Of a DNA stretch of 64,000 bases, positions 27,779 to 39,085 are shown piece by piece. The DNA comes from Mycolicibacterium iranicum (GTDB taxonomy: Bacteria > Actinomycetota > Actinomycetes > Mycobacteriales > Mycobacteriaceae): positions 57,004 to 121,003 of the forward strand of contig NZ_LWCS01000003.1 in NCBI RefSeq assembly GCF_001650495.1, given 5' to 3'. The stretch's first letter is position 1. Each line of letters starts with the position of its first letter. Position numbers and translations under genes: made by a program. The notes under the pieces were generated by a model. It was not told the DNA's origin. It ran no database searches and worked only from the letters and a program-made list of their open reading frames with translations.

Positions 27779-27960
27779 CCGCTCTTGCGGCGGAACTCCC
27801 GGCGGTTCTCGACGGGCCCATGCGCACCCTTGGACTGTTTGGCTCCGCCATCCCTGTGGGCCGAGCCGCTGCTGGCCTTGGCATTCTTGCGCTCCAGCGC
27901 TTCACGGAATTTGCGCTTGTTGTCGTCCTCGGCAGGCGGGCCGGACTCGTTTGATGCCAT
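27775..27960 (-). CDS. DUF5302 small protein
   Basis: 61 residues, highly charged: DDNKRKFREALERKNAKA followed by a basic, Ser/Gly-rich tail. The KRKFREALERK motif is the mark of the actinobacterial DUF5302 family, whose function is unknown. A short helix and disordered tail are likely. ATG 27960; it is convergent with the acyltransferase gene. Confidence 0.8.
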   Translation of the reverse strand: MASNESGPPAEDDNKRKFREALERKNAKASSGSAHRDGGAKQSKGAHGPVENRREFRRKSG

Positions 27961-28032
27961 ACCGGCAGCGTAGTCCCGAGTCAGCCGAATTCGAGTGCCC
28001 GCGCGCCGCGAATCGCGCGCTGCGCGCTCAGC

Positions 28033-28485
<453 letters not shown>

Positions 28486-28510
28486 CTACGGCTTTTGTGC
28501 GTCTGGAAAC

Positions 28511-29377
28511 ATGGACGGCGTGGGCCGGTTCACCGCGATCGACGGCAATGTTCTCGACGGCGTCTCCGCGACCACCCTGTGGACCCTGCGTAACCGTGCC
28601 GCGGAGGCCAAGCGTTCCGACGGGGTGATCCGTGACCCCTGGGCGATCACCGCCTATGACGCCATCGACTACGACTACGCCAAGTTCGGCCGGCCCAATC
28701 AAGCGCACGCTCTGCGCGCGCGGGCTTTCGACGCGGTCACGCATGCCTATCTGACCGATCACCCGACCGCGTCCGTCGTCGCTCTCGCCGAGGGGCTGCA
28801 GACGAGTTTCTGGCGCCTCGACCGCGACGGGATCCTTGACCGATGCCGCTGGTTCTCGATCGACCTGCCGCCGGTCATGAAGCTGCGCAGCGAACTACTA
28901 CCCCCTGACGAACGCATCCTCCCGCTGGCGCAGTCGGCCCTCGATTCGGGATGGATGGACCGGGTGGCCGACGCCGGAGGCGTCGATTCGGCCGGAGCCA
29001 GCGACCGGGTTTTCATCACCGCCGAGGGTCTGTTGATGTACCTGCCGCCCGACGACGCACTCGGACTGATCCGTGACTGCGCGCAACGCTTTCCCGGCGG
29101 CGCGATGATGTTCGATTCGATCCCGCCGTGGTTGAGCCGTCGGACGCTTGGCGGCATGAGGCTGTCCAACAGATACGTTGCGCCGCAGATGCCGTTTGCG
29201 CTGACCGCCGACGAGGCACTCGCGCTCTCGGGACGCATCCCCGGCATCGCCGCCGCACGCGACATCGCGCTGCCGCCGGGCCGCGGCGCGTACAGGCTGA
29301 CGACATCACCGCGGCTGGACCGCGGATTCATGCGCAGAAACCGCCCGAGCATCACCGTGCTGCATTTCGACACATGA
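28511..29377 (+). CDS. SAM-dependent methyltransferase, leucine-carboxyl-methyltransferase-like (copy 1)
   Basis: 288 residues of the mycobacterial PPM1/LCMT-like O-methyltransferase family: TLWTLRNRAAEAKR at the N-terminus, VVALAEGLQTSFWRLD as the SAM-binding motif, then ITAEGLLMYLPPDDAL. Substrate unknown. ATG 28511 is chosen because the protein starts MDGVGRF with GGAAA upstream; the longer frame overlaps the Rv1155-like gene. The next gene encodes a paralogue 22 nt downstream. A 48-bp stretch (28952-28999) is identical in both. Confidence 0.88.
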   Translation: MDGVGRFTAIDGNVLDGVSATTLWTLRNRAAEAKRSDGVIRDPWAITAYDAIDYDYAKFGRPNQAHALRARAFDAVTHAYLTDHPTASVVALAEGLQTSFWRLDRDGILDRCRWFSIDLPPVMKLRSELLPPDERILPLAQSALDSGWMDRVADAGGVDSAGASDRVFITAEGLLMYLPPDDALGLIRDCAQRFPGGAMMFDSIPPWLSRRTLGGMRLSNRYVAPQMPFALTADEALALSGRIPGIAAARDIALPPGRGAYRLTTSPRLDRGFMRRNRPSITVLHFDT

Positions 29378-29399
29378 CCGGCATCAGAATGGGATACCG

Positions 29400-30272
29400 A
29401 TGACACACACCGAAAAGCACCCCGCGGACCTGACCGGGGTTCCCGAGACGGCACTGATGACGCTGCAGGTACGGGCGAGCGAGGCGAGGCGACCCGACTC
29501 CCTCATCGACGACCCCATGGCGATCCATCTGGTCGACTCCCTCGATGTCGACTTCGCGAAGTTCGGCTTCACCCGTCGACAAGATATGGCGTTGCGCGCG
29601 TTGGCTTTCGACAAACAGACGCGGCGATACCTTCGTGACCATCCCAAGGCGACCGTCGTGGCGCTCGCCGAGGGCATGCAGACGTCGTTCTACCGTCTCG
29701 ACGCCGATACCCCGCAGAACGCCCACATCGGCCACGACTTCCGCTGGGTGAGCATCGACTTCCCGCCGACCATCGAACTGCGCCGCGCGCTACTGCCCGC
29801 ATCCGATCGCGTACAGCTGATCGCCCAGTCCGCGCTGGACTTCAGCTGGATGGACCGGGTGGCCGACGCCGGAGGCGTCGATTCGGCCGGAGCCGGCGAG
29901 GGAGTGTTCATCACCGCCGAGGGGCTGCTGATGTATCTGCAGCCCGACGAGGCGATGGCGCTGATCACCGAGTGCGCAGCTCGTTTCCCCGGCGGCAGGA
30001 TGATGTTCGATCTGCCGCCGTCGGCGTTCGCACCGCTGGCACGCCGCGGCATGCGCACCTCCCGGCGGTACCGGGTGCCGCCGATGCCCTTCACCCTGAC
30101 CGTCGCCGAGGCCGCCGACCTCGTGAACACTGTGCCGGGCGTGCGAGCCGTGCACGACATCCCCGCCGAACGCGCCCGCGGCCGGTTGATCAACGCGCTG
30201 CTGTGGACGATGCAGCGTGTTCAGGTGCTCGACCCGCTGCGGCCGACGATGACGCTCCTCGAATTCGGCTGA
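29400..30272 (+). CDS. SAM-dependent methyltransferase, Omt-like (copy 2)
   Basis: 290 residues, same family and layout as the upstream copy: TALMTLQVRASEARR, VVALAEGMQTSFYRLD, VDFPPTIELRR-type segment and ITAEGLLMYLQPDEAM. Its place two genes from Sir2 and beside the GntR gene matches Rv1153c (omt) as I recall it. The two copies differ clearly at N- and C-termini but share a 48-bp identical block (29847-29894 here), which suggests tandem duplication with later local conversion. Confidence 0.88.
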   Translation: MTHTEKHPADLTGVPETALMTLQVRASEARRPDSLIDDPMAIHLVDSLDVDFAKFGFTRRQDMALRALAFDKQTRRYLRDHPKATVVALAEGMQTSFYRLDADTPQNAHIGHDFRWVSIDFPPTIELRRALLPASDRVQLIAQSALDFSWMDRVADAGGVDSAGAGEGVFITAEGLLMYLQPDEAMALITECAARFPGGRMMFDLPPSAFAPLARRGMRTSRRYRVPPMPFTLTVAEAADLVNTVPGVRAVHDIPAERARGRLINALLWTMQRVQVLDPLRPTMTLLEFG

Positions 30273-30295
30273 GCAGCGCGGTGCCCAGTGTGGGC

Positions 30296-30661
30296 TCAGC
30301 CGAAGGCCATCTCCACGTACCTCAGCGCGTCACCTTTGTCGACGCCGAGTGCCCGCGCCGCGGACACGTAAGTGTTCGCCGCGGTCGCCATCGCGGCGTC
30401 GGCCGGATCGGCGCGCGCCACGAAGGTACCGAAGCGCCCCCTGGTCTCCAGAATTCCGGCGGCTTCCAACTCGCGGTACGCGCGCGCCACGGTATTCACT
30501 GCCAGATTGACCTGCCCGGCCAGCTCGCGGACCGTCGGGAGCCGGGTGCCGGGAGAAAGCTCCCCGTCCCGGATCCCCGCGATGATCTGCATTCTGAGCT
30601 GGTCGAACAGAGGTCTGGCGGCATTCGGATCCACGCGTACCCAATCCCCCAACTCGGCCAC
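30296..30661 (-). CDS. GntR family regulator, short YtrA-type (Rv1152-like)
   Basis: 121 residues: winged helix-turn-helix at about residues 10-75 ([32 protein letters not shown]), then a short helical C-terminal end, the form of the YtrA subfamily. GTG 30661 gives exactly the length of Rv1152. It diverges from the sir2 gene by 36 nt, so the shared promoter is compact. M. tuberculosis Rv1152 has been linked to drug tolerance; here the target is unknown. Confidence 0.9.
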   Translation of the reverse strand: MAELGDWVRVDPNAARPLFDQLRMQIIAGIRDGELSPGTRLPTVRELAGQVNLAVNTVARAYRELEAAGILETRGRFGTFVARADPADAAMATAANTYVSAARALGVDKGDALRYVEMAFG

Positions 30662-30697
30662 GTGCCCAGTATCACCCAAAGCAGCTAATTTAGTGGA

Positions 30698-31414
30698 GTG
30701 CATGTGACGGTATTCAGCGGCGCCGGGATCTCCGCCGAAAGCGGCGTGCCGACCTTTCGCGACGTGGAGACCGGTTTGTGGGCCAAAGTCGATCCGTACG
30801 AGATTTCGAGCAGCCAAGGATGGCGGGCACATCCCGACCGGGTGTGGGCCTGGTATCTGTGGCGCCATCACATGATGAGCGCCGTGGCTCCGAACAACGC
30901 GCACCGGGCCGTCGCCGCATGGGAGGACTACGCCGACGTGCACGTCGTGACGCAGAACGTGGACAATCTGCACGAACGCGCAGGCAGCAACCAGGTGTAT
31001 CACGTGCACGGCAGTCTGTTCGAATTCCATTGCGACCAGTGCCGATCCGCATTCGCGGGGCAGGTACCCGACATGTTGGAGCCGGTCGAATCGATCGACC
31101 CACCCAGCTGCGACCTGTGCGGCGGCCTGATCCGGCCGAACGTGGTGTGGTTCGGAGAGCCGCTGCCCGACGACGCCTGGCAGCAGTCGGTTGACGCGGT
31201 CGTCAACGCTGATCTGGTTGTGGTGGTAGGGACGTCGTCGGTGGTCTATCCCGCCGCGGGCCTACCCGAACTCGCGGTGGCCAACGGCACGCCCGTCATC
31301 GAGGTCAACCCCGAGCCGACCCCGCTGTCGGCGAGCGCGACGGTCAGTCTGCGCGAGAAGGCCGCCACGGCGCTGCCCGGTCTGCTGCAGCGCCTGCCTT
31401 CATTGCTCAACTAG
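30698..31414 (+). CDS. NAD-dependent protein deacylase, sirtuin (Rv1151c-like)
   Basis: 238 residues. GAGIS (8-12) and TQNVDNLH (85-92) bind NAD; His104 in HVHG is catalytic; the zinc site is Cys112, Cys115, Cys138 and Cys141. Tyr53 and Arg56 (WYLWR) are the class III pair that favours removal of succinyl or malonyl groups as in SIRT5 and E. coli CobB. GTG 30698 gives [10 protein letters not shown], which fits the family N-terminus; GTG 30704 is better spaced from GGAG and remains possible. Confidence 0.93.
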   Translation: MHVTVFSGAGISAESGVPTFRDVETGLWAKVDPYEISSSQGWRAHPDRVWAWYLWRHHMMSAVAPNNAHRAVAAWEDYADVHVVTQNVDNLHERAGSNQVYHVHGSLFEFHCDQCRSAFAGQVPDMLEPVESIDPPSCDLCGGLIRPNVVWFGEPLPDDAWQQSVDAVVNADLVVVVGTSSVVYPAAGLPELAVANGTPVIEVNPEPTPLSASATVSLREKAATALPGLLQRLPSLLN

Positions 31415-31527
31415 CGCATCGCGATGCTCCGGGATGCCGCGACGCGCGTCGTCTAGCGTTGCGCAACAGCAGATTTCACGCAGCGACGGCCAGTCGCCAT
31501 CGGAACGTCGCCATCCCCTCGATCCCG

Positions 31528-32157
31528 CTAGGGCCGGACGGCGACACCGAGCGCGAACTCGGCGACCGGAACGGGGGCCCATCGTGGGAACGTCCACTCC
31601 CGCCGAGCGCCGGCGATGCGAAATCCCGCCCCGACGATGGTCTCCTCCGTGTGACGGTGCGTGTGGCAGTTGCCGAGCAGGCGCGGCCAGAAGGTGGCGT
31701 CGGCGAACCGCTGCAGGCGGCCGCGGGCGCCCGGCCCTGCGACGTGTTCCAGGTAGCGAAGCTCTCCTCCTGGCTTCAACCGCGACAGCAATTGGCCGAC
31801 AACGCTTTTCGGGTCTTCCACCGAGCACAGCACCAACGAGCACACCACGGCATCGAAGGGCTCCGCGTCGTCGAACTGTTCGACGGTGTCGGTGGTGACG
31901 GTGATCGGGATCGCGGCGCGATCGGCCGCTTGCAGGGCCAGCGCTGCGAGCCGGCGTTCGGGTTCGACAGCCACCACCTTCGTCACCGTCGCCGGGTAGA
32001 ACTCGAAGTTGGTGCCGGTTCCGGCGCCGACCTCAAGAACACGCCCGCTCAGTCCGGCCAGGTTCTCCCGCCGCAGCCGCCTCAGCGACTCGGGCTCTCT
32101 GGACGACATCGCCGTCCACAGCCGCGCGAAGAACGGGTTATCGACGTGCTCGCTCAT
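31528..32157 (-). CDS. Class I SAM methyltransferase (Rv1147-like)
   Basis: 209 residues with the SAM-binding glycine motif VLEVGAGTGTNF near residues 40-51 and VVAVEPERR as acidic loop. The family is annotated as phospholipid N-methyltransferase-like, but substrate is not certain; in M. tuberculosis a similar gene (Rv1147) follows mmpL13. ATG 32157 has GGAGA 8 nt upstream. It overlaps the end of the TetR gene by 20 nt, so it is the third gene of the mmpL-tetR unit. The 113 nt after it hold no gene that I can see. Confidence 0.85.
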   Translation of the reverse strand: MSEHVDNPFFARLWTAMSSREPESLRRLRRENLAGLSGRVLEVGAGTGTNFEFYPATVTKVVAVEPERRLAALALQAADRAAIPITVTTDTVEQFDDAEPFDAVVCSLVLCSVEDPKSVVGQLLSRLKPGGELRYLEHVAGPGARGRLQRFADATFWPRLLGNCHTHRHTEETIVGAGFRIAGARREWTFPRWAPVPVAEFALGVAVRP

Positions 32158-32839
32158 CAACGGTCTCCTTCAACCAGCGCACCGTCTCCATGGGAGTTTC
32201 TTCGGCTCCGATACCGGCGGAGGCGATGTGCCCCAGGCACACCGCGCGCAGAACACGGCCTGCAAACTCTTCGACGTCCCCCCAGGGCAGGTAGGGACGT
32301 GAGATCAGCTGTGCGGCGACGCCATGGGCGGACGTCCACAGTTCGAGGGCCAGCGTCGTGGGGTCTGCCTGCGGATAAATACCTTCGGCGATCAACGCCT
32401 CCACTGTCGCCCGCATGTGGACGAATGCGGAACTTTTCAGCGTCAGATCGACCCCGCTGCCGGGTTCGCCGTGACCCATCGTCGCGATGCGGTACATCTC
32501 GGGGGTCTGCAACGCGAAGCGAATGTATGCGAGTCCCTGGGCCCGCAGCACCTCGATCGCCGACGTACATGCGGCCGCGACCGCCTGCATCTGTTCGTCG
32601 AGCTTCTCGAAGTACCGGCAGCACACGGCGTCCAGAAGCGCGGTCTTGTCGGCGAAGTGCAGATAGATCGACGGTGGAGTCACCCCGACCCGCTGTGCCA
32701 CCGACCGGATGGACACGGCCTTCTCATCCCCGGTCTTTATCAGCAGATCTGTTGCCGCGGTCAGTATCTCGTCGCGAAGCTGCTCCCCGGAACCCCTGGG
32801 CGCGCGGCGCCGACGGGTACTCAGCTCAGTCAACGGCAC
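32138..32839 (-). CDS. TetR family regulator of the mmpL operon
   Basis: 233 residues: a basic N-terminal tail, helix-turn-helix at about residues 20-70 (LRDEILTAATDLLIKTG...VTPPSIYLHFADKTALL) and a TetR_C-type helical domain. GTG 32839 overlaps the end of mmpL by 14 nt. Being second in an operon whose promoter holds a perfect palindrome at 35176-35192, it probably represses its own operon. I do not recall a regulator at this place in M. tuberculosis. Confidence 0.88.
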   Translation of the reverse strand: MPLTELSTRRRRAPRGSGEQLRDEILTAATDLLIKTGDEKAVSIRSVAQRVGVTPPSIYLHFADKTALLDAVCCRYFEKLDEQMQAVAAACTSAIEVLRAQGLAYIRFALQTPEMYRIATMGHGEPGSGVDLTLKSSAFVHMRATVEALIAEGIYPQADPTTLALELWTSAHGVAAQLISRPYLPWGDVEEFAGRVLRAVCLGHIASAGIGAEETPMETVRWLKETVDERARR

Positions 32840-35144
32840 TCCCCGAGGCGACGGGCTCCGACGTTGACGCGGGCGGGTCCTTGTCGGGGACCGACTCACT
32901 GAACCCGATGCGTGCATGCAGGCGCGCCAGCGGCTTGGGCGCCCACCAGTTCCACCGACCGAGCACGTGCATGAACGCGGGGACCAACAGCATCCGGACC
33001 AGCGTAGCGTCGGCGAGGATGGCCAGCGTCAGCCCGACACCGAACATCCGCATGAACGCAACCTTCGCCGCGATCAGCGCCGCGAACGAGATGGACATCA
33101 ACAGCGCCGCCGCAGTGACCACCCGCCCGGTCCGCGCCAGGCCCAGCGCGACGCTCTCGTCGCTGCGCTCGTGAGGAGCGAGACCGCCAGAGCCTTCGGT
33201 GGTCTGATCCGACGCCAGCCAGTACTCACGGATACGGCTGATCAGGAACACCTCGTAGTCCATCGAGAGGCCGAACGCGATGCAGAACAACAGCACCGGC
33301 ATGTTGGCCACCAGCGTTCCCGTCGGCGTGGTGCCAAGGGCCCCGAGGTGGCCGTCCTGGAAGATCCACACCAGCGCCCCGAATGCCGCGGTGAGCGATA
33401 AGACGTTGAGCACCAGAGCCTTCAGTGGAAGCACGACGCTACCGGTCAGCAGAAACAGCAGCACGAACGTGATCGCTGCGATCGCCAAGAGGACGGTCGG
33501 CAACCGATCCGTGATCGCGTCGGCACTGTCGCGGTTCATCTGTGCCAGCCCGGTCACAAGCACGTCGCGGCCACCGGGTGGTGCGACGGCGTGCAATCGG
33601 TCGAGCTGGGTCTCGGACGCGTCGGTGAACAATGCAGCCGTGCTTGCGACGGTGAGAAAAGCGCTGCCGTCGGCCGATCCCGTTGCCGCAGAGGGGCCCC
33701 CGACCCTCCTTCCGTCGGCGAACGTCCCTCCGGGTGCCGACACCGAGGAGACGTCGTCGATGCGGGAGAGTTCCGCGGCATAACCGTCGAGCTCGCCGGG
33801 GGCGACGCCGCCGACATCGGGCAGGACGACGACGACGTTGGTGGACGAGTCGACGGCGAAGTCCTCGCGCAGCTGATCGCCGATCTGCCGGGCCGAGGCG
33901 GAATCCGGAAGGACCCGGTCGTCAGGGAATCCCCATTTGGCGCCGAGGAACGGCGCGCCGAGCAGAACAAGGAGCGCGACGACGGCGATGCCGATCGGAA
34001 TCGACCGTCGCATAACGAATTTCGTCGACCGGTACCAGAACATCTGCTCGATGGGCTTGACCTTCGGCTCCGGTCTGCCGAGGGTACGTCGGACCAGCTT
34101 GCGCACGTCCAGCGAGTCGAGCCTGTCCCCAGCGAGCATGATCGCTGCGGGCGCCACGACGATCGCCGCCAGTGCCGCGAATCCGACGACCGCGATGCCC
34201 GCGTAGGCGAACGATTTCAGGAAGTACATGGGGAACAGCACCATCGCAACCATCGACAGTGCCACCGTCAACGCCGAGAACAGCACCGTACGGCCGGCGG
34301 TAACCATCGTGCGGATCAGTGCCGCCTCGCGACCGGCGGGCCCCGTGTCGCCGCGGTCGGTCAGTTCGTCGCGGTAGCGGCTGATGATCAGCAAGGTGTA
34401 GTCGATCGCCAACGCCAGGCCCATCGCTATGGACAGGTTCAGCGCGAAGATGGAGACGTCGGTGACGAGGGTGAACGCGCGCAGCACGGCCATCGATCCG
34501 AGAATCGCGAATGCGCCCACCGCCAACGGCAGCGACGCCGCGAGAAGACCCCCGAAGATCCACACCAGGACCGCGAAACTGAGCGGAATCGCAATGGATT
34601 CCATCATCAGTAGGTCCTTCTCGGTCTGAGAGTTGATCTGCACGTAGGTCATCGCCACCCCGCCGGCGCGCACGGTGACACTGTCTCTGTCGTGCACGAG
34701 CTCGTCGGCGAGCGCCTTGGCATGTTTCTGCGCGCCACTCTCGCCGCCGGTGATCCCCGCGATGATGAGCCCTGTCTTTCCGTCCTCGCTGACGAGTGCG
34801 GTCCCGGCGGGCGGCGGCGCCGTCCACGCCGACGTCACAATGCCGACGTGGGGCGATTCGGACAACCGGGCGGCCAGGTCGGTTCCGACCTGGCGTGCTG
34901 CCGGGCTGTCGGCGCCGTCGGCCGAAGTCACGCCGATGACGAGGTCCATGTCACCCTGGTCGAACTTGTCGACGAGCAGTTGCGTGGCGCGTGCCGATTC
35001 GGACGTGGGGTCCTGGAAACCGCCCGCTGACAGGTGTGTGACGACGGGGACGCCGAAGATGCCGCACCCGGCCATGACCAGCAGTGCGACGACCAGCACC
35101 CGACGCGGCGCGGCGATGGCGAGCAGGGCGATGCGATGCAACAT
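32826..35144 (-). CDS. MmpL-family RND transporter, intact MmpL13-like
   Basis: 772 residues: twelve membrane segments in two sets, two periplasmic domains (about 40-185 and 415-550), with MGLALAIDYTLLIISRYRDEL in the first half and FGLSMDYEVFLISRIREY in the second, both carrying the membrane Asp/Tyr pairs used for proton flow. MmpL proteins export lipids or siderophores. Next to an Rv1147-like methyltransferase this corresponds to mmpL13, which in M. tuberculosis is annotated as two pieces (mmpL13a/b); here it is one gene. AGGAGGT lies 9 nt before ATG 35144. Confidence 0.92.
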   Translation of the reverse strand: MLHRIALLAIAAPRRVLVVALLVMAGCGIFGVPVVTHLSAGGFQDPTSESARATQLLVDKFDQGDMDLVIGVTSADGADSPAARQVGTDLAARLSESPHVGIVTSAWTAPPPAGTALVSEDGKTGLIIAGITGGESGAQKHAKALADELVHDRDSVTVRAGGVAMTYVQINSQTEKDLLMMESIAIPLSFAVLVWIFGGLLAASLPLAVGAFAILGSMAVLRAFTLVTDVSIFALNLSIAMGLALAIDYTLLIISRYRDELTDRGDTGPAGREAALIRTMVTAGRTVLFSALTVALSMVAMVLFPMYFLKSFAYAGIAVVGFAALAAIVVAPAAIMLAGDRLDSLDVRKLVRRTLGRPEPKVKPIEQMFWYRSTKFVMRRSIPIGIAVVALLVLLGAPFLGAKWGFPDDRVLPDSASARQIGDQLREDFAVDSSTNVVVVLPDVGGVAPGELDGYAAELSRIDDVSSVSAPGGTFADGRRVGGPSAATGSADGSAFLTVASTAALFTDASETQLDRLHAVAPPGGRDVLVTGLAQMNRDSADAITDRLPTVLLAIAAITFVLLFLLTGSVVLPLKALVLNVLSLTAAFGALVWIFQDGHLGALGTTPTGTLVANMPVLLFCIAFGLSMDYEVFLISRIREYWLASDQTTEGSGGLAPHERSDESVALGLARTGRVVTAAALLMSISFAALIAAKVAFMRMFGVGLTLAILADATLVRMLLVPAFMHVLGRWNWWAPKPLARLHARIGFSESVPDKDPPASTSEPVASGSAVD

Positions 35145-35175
35145 CCCGAGCCGACCTCCTAAGATATCGCCGCTA

Positions 35176-35192
35176 AGTTATCAGCGATAACT
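35176..35192. promoter_or_regulatory. Palindromic operator before mmpL-tetR operon
   Basis: AGTTATC-AGC-GATAACT is a perfect 7-3-7 palindrome 32 nt upstream of the mmpL start codon and 54 nt from the divergent DoxX gene. The size fits a TetR dimer. Overlapping TATCGC/GCGATA arms at 35165-35189 extend the symmetry. The TetR protein of the operon is the obvious candidate to bind here. Confidence 0.7.
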
Positions 35193-35245
35193 GAACGGCG
35201 CCCGACCAAGCGATGAGTTTCAGGACGGTCTGAGGTCGAACCGGC

Positions 35246-35791
35246 ATGACCGACACCGCCACCCGAGTATCCGCCGACACCACCGTGAGCACAGGACTGT
35301 TGCTCCTTCGCCTCGGCATCGGCGCGGCCATCCTGCAGGCGGGCCTGATCAAGGCCGCCGACTTCGGGGTGGCCGTGCAGTTCCTGACCGACGCCGGATG
35401 GCGTCTCCCCGGATTCGCGGCGTTCATGGTCACCGCGGCCGAGACCCTGGCCGGAATCGGCCTGCTGCTCGGGGTTCTCACGCCTCTCGCAGGCAGCGCG
35501 GCTCTCGGCGCGATGCTGTGCGCGTGGGCGGTCAACGTGTCCGGCGCCGCGTTCTGGTCCGAGCCGTTCAACGTTCCGTTCCTGATCGGGTTGGGCGGCG
35601 CAGCCCTGCTGTTGACCGGGGCGGGCGCGTACTCCGTCGATGCCCGCGCCCTCGGGCGTCTCACCTGGTCGCCACGGTTGAAGCTGGCCCTGCTGGCGCT
35701 CGCGTTCGTGGTGGCGGTGGTGACCTGGGTCGCGCTCAACGGCAGCAATCCGATCCACTTCACCGCGCCGACGGCGCCCCCCGGCCAGTGA
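35246..35791 (+). CDS. DoxX-like membrane protein
   Basis: 181 residues with four membrane segments typical of the DoxX family: LLLRLGIGAAILQAGLIKA, then AAETLAGIGLLLGVLTPLAG, a third and fourth near 95-130 and 145-165. Functions of DoxX proteins vary and are poorly known; some join redox or detoxifying complexes. It is divergent from the mmpL operon and could share its operator. ATG 35246; a purine-rich AACCGG precedes it. Confidence 0.85.
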   Translation: MTDTATRVSADTTVSTGLLLLRLGIGAAILQAGLIKAADFGVAVQFLTDAGWRLPGFAAFMVTAAETLAGIGLLLGVLTPLAGSAALGAMLCAWAVNVSGAAFWSEPFNVPFLIGLGGAALLLTGAGAYSVDARALGRLTWSPRLKLALLALAFVVAVVTWVALNGSNPIHFTAPTAPPGQ

Positions 35792-35898
35792 TTGCTACTC
35801 GCCGGTAGATCGGCGACCCTACCCAGCGGTAAGAATTGCCACAGTTTTCCGAACCGAGGCTCAAAGAACTCTTAGAGCCCGTGGTTACTGTTCAGTAC

Positions 35899-36030
35899 AT
35901 GTGGATCGACGACACCAATGCTGATGTCATCAAAGTTGATTTCGAGGCGCTCTATCACGGCGATTTCCTCGTCGAAGGTCTGACCTCGGAACAGCTCGAC
36001 GACGACCAGGCCCTTCCCACCGCAGTGTGA
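35899..36030 (+). CDS. Possible small acidic protein ahead of a strong hairpin
   Basis: From ATG 35899 the product has 43 acidic residues starting MWIDDTNADVIKVDFEALYH and ending DDDQALPTAV. A TTG at 35836 would give 64 residues. There is no clear ribosome binding site. Support comes from coding-like third-position bias and from a perfect terminator-type hairpin that begins 2 nt after its stop. I do not recognise the family. Confidence 0.5.
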   Translation: MWIDDTNADVIKVDFEALYHGDFLVEGLTSEQLDDDQALPTAV

Positions 36031-36031
36031 G

Positions 36032-36061
36032 AGAACGCGCGCCCCACAGGGCGCGCGTTCT
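36032..36061 (+). terminator. Hairpin after small acidic gene
   Basis: Arms AGAACGCGCGCC (36032-36043) and its exact complement (36050-36061) enclose a 6-nt loop. It is the classical shape of an intrinsic terminator but is followed by only a mixed GACGTTCTT stretch. It lies between the small gene and the convergent nitronate monooxygenase gene, so it could act for both. Confidence 0.75.
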
Positions 36062-36099
36062 GACGTTCTTCGGTTTGCCTGACGCTCCACGCGTCCTGT

Positions 36100-37841
<1,742 letters not shown>

Positions 37842-37872
37842 AGATCGTTTCCCTTCTCTCTTGGTTAAGAGG

Positions 37873-38967
37873 TCAAACCCATTCCTGCAGAACAGCTTCG
37901 GTGTCGGTTCCGGGCACACCCGGCGCTTTCGGGGCAGACGGCACACTGCGCGAGAAGCGCGGCGCGGGTGCGGGGTACAGCGATCCGTTCTCGCTGTAGA
38001 AGGTGCCGCGCTCGGTGTTGTGGGGCTCGGACTCCACCTCGGCGAACGACAGAACCGGCGTCACGCACGCGTCGGTGCCGGCGAACACCTTCGCCCAGTG
38101 GTCGCGGTCCTGGGCGGCAAAGGTTTTCGTGAACGCCTCACGCAGCTCGGGCCAGCGGCTCATGTCGTTCTGGTCGGGCAGGTCCGCCGCCTCGAGCCCG
38201 AGGCCGGCGATCACCTGTGCGTAGAACTGCGGCTCGATCGCTCCGACGGCGACATACTTTCCGTCGGCCGTCTCGTAGGTGTCGTAGTAGGGGGCGCCGG
38301 TGTCCAGCATGTTCACCCCGCGCTCATCGCTCCACATCCCCATGCCGCGGAAGGCCCACATCATCGCCGAGAGCACGCTCGATCCGTCGACCATCGCGGC
38401 GTCGACGACCTGCCCCTTGCCGGAGCGCTGACGTTCCCACAGCGCGGAGAGCACGCCCACCAGCAGGAACATCGAGCCGCCGCCGAAGTCACCCACCAGG
38501 TTCAGCGGAGGCACCGGCCGCTCGCCGGCACGGCCGATCGCGTGCAACGTGCCGTTGAGCGAGATGTAGTTGATGTCGTGACCGGCCTGCTGCGCACGCG
38601 GGCCGTCCTGGCCCCAGCCGGTCATCCGGGCGTAGATCAGCTTCTCGTTGACCTTGGCGCAGTCTTCGGGCCCGAGGCCCAGCCGCTCGGTGACGCCCGG
38701 CCGGAAGCCCTCGATGAGCACGTCGGCTTTCGCGATGAGCCGGAGCACCATGTCGCGGTCGTCCTCGCTCTTGAGGTTCGCCGCGACCGACCGACGGTTG
38801 CGCAGCAGATAGTCCCCGCCCGGCTTGGTGGCCGGTCCCGGACCCTTACCGGGCCGCTCGATACGCACGACATCCGCTCCGAGATCGCCGAGAATCATGG
38901 CCGCATGGGGCCCGGGGCCGATGCCCGCCAGCTCGACAACTCGTAGTCCCTGTAGTGGTCCAGCCAT
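37873..38967 (-). CDS. mcr: Alpha-methylacyl-CoA racemase
   Basis: 364-residue class III CoA-transferase fold enzyme. It interconverts 2R- and 2S-methylacyl-CoAs so that beta-oxidation can use them. The catalytic residues align as His130 (in AGHDINY), Asp160 (in VGDFGGG) and Glu245, a constant offset of 4 from His126, Asp156 and Glu241 of M. tuberculosis MCR. ATG 38967 has AAGGGCGG 8 nt upstream. First gene of the racemase-SDR-nitronate monooxygenase unit. Confidence 0.94.
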   Translation of the reverse strand: MAGPLQGLRVVELAGIGPGPHAAMILGDLGADVVRIERPGKGPGPATKPGGDYLLRNRRSVAANLKSEDDRDMVLRLIAKADVLIEGFRPGVTERLGLGPEDCAKVNEKLIYARMTGWGQDGPRAQQAGHDINYISLNGTLHAIGRAGERPVPPLNLVGDFGGGSMFLLVGVLSALWERQRSGKGQVVDAAMVDGSSVLSAMMWAFRGMGMWSDERGVNMLDTGAPYYDTYETADGKYVAVGAIEPQFYAQVIAGLGLEAADLPDQNDMSRWPELREAFTKTFAAQDRDHWAKVFAGTDACVTPVLSFAEVESEPHNTERGTFYSENGSLYPAPAPRFSRSVPSAPKAPGVPGTDTEAVLQEWV

Positions 38968-39015
38968 GGTTGACCGCCCTTCATCGGAATCGCTCGGTTG
39001 ACCGCGACATAGCTT

Positions 39016-39031
39016 ACTTGTATAACCAAGT
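39016..39031. promoter_or_regulatory. Inverted repeat between mcr and crotonase genes
   Basis: ACTTG-TATAAC-CAAGT lies in the 118-nt divergent gap, 49 nt from the mcr start. A 5-bp arm is short, but the position and AT-rich spacer suit a promoter-linked operator for lipid genes. No regulator gene lies adjacent. Confidence 0.45.
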
Positions 39032-39085
39032 CGTACCGGCCACGGGGCTTCAGCAGTGAAGACCACCAGACACCAGGGGACGACA

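Noticed and set aside
31415..31527. Gap after sir2 with short palindromes such as CGACGCGCGTCG
   Set aside because: Very short GC-only symmetry is common at this base composition; no gene or stable hairpin is convincing.
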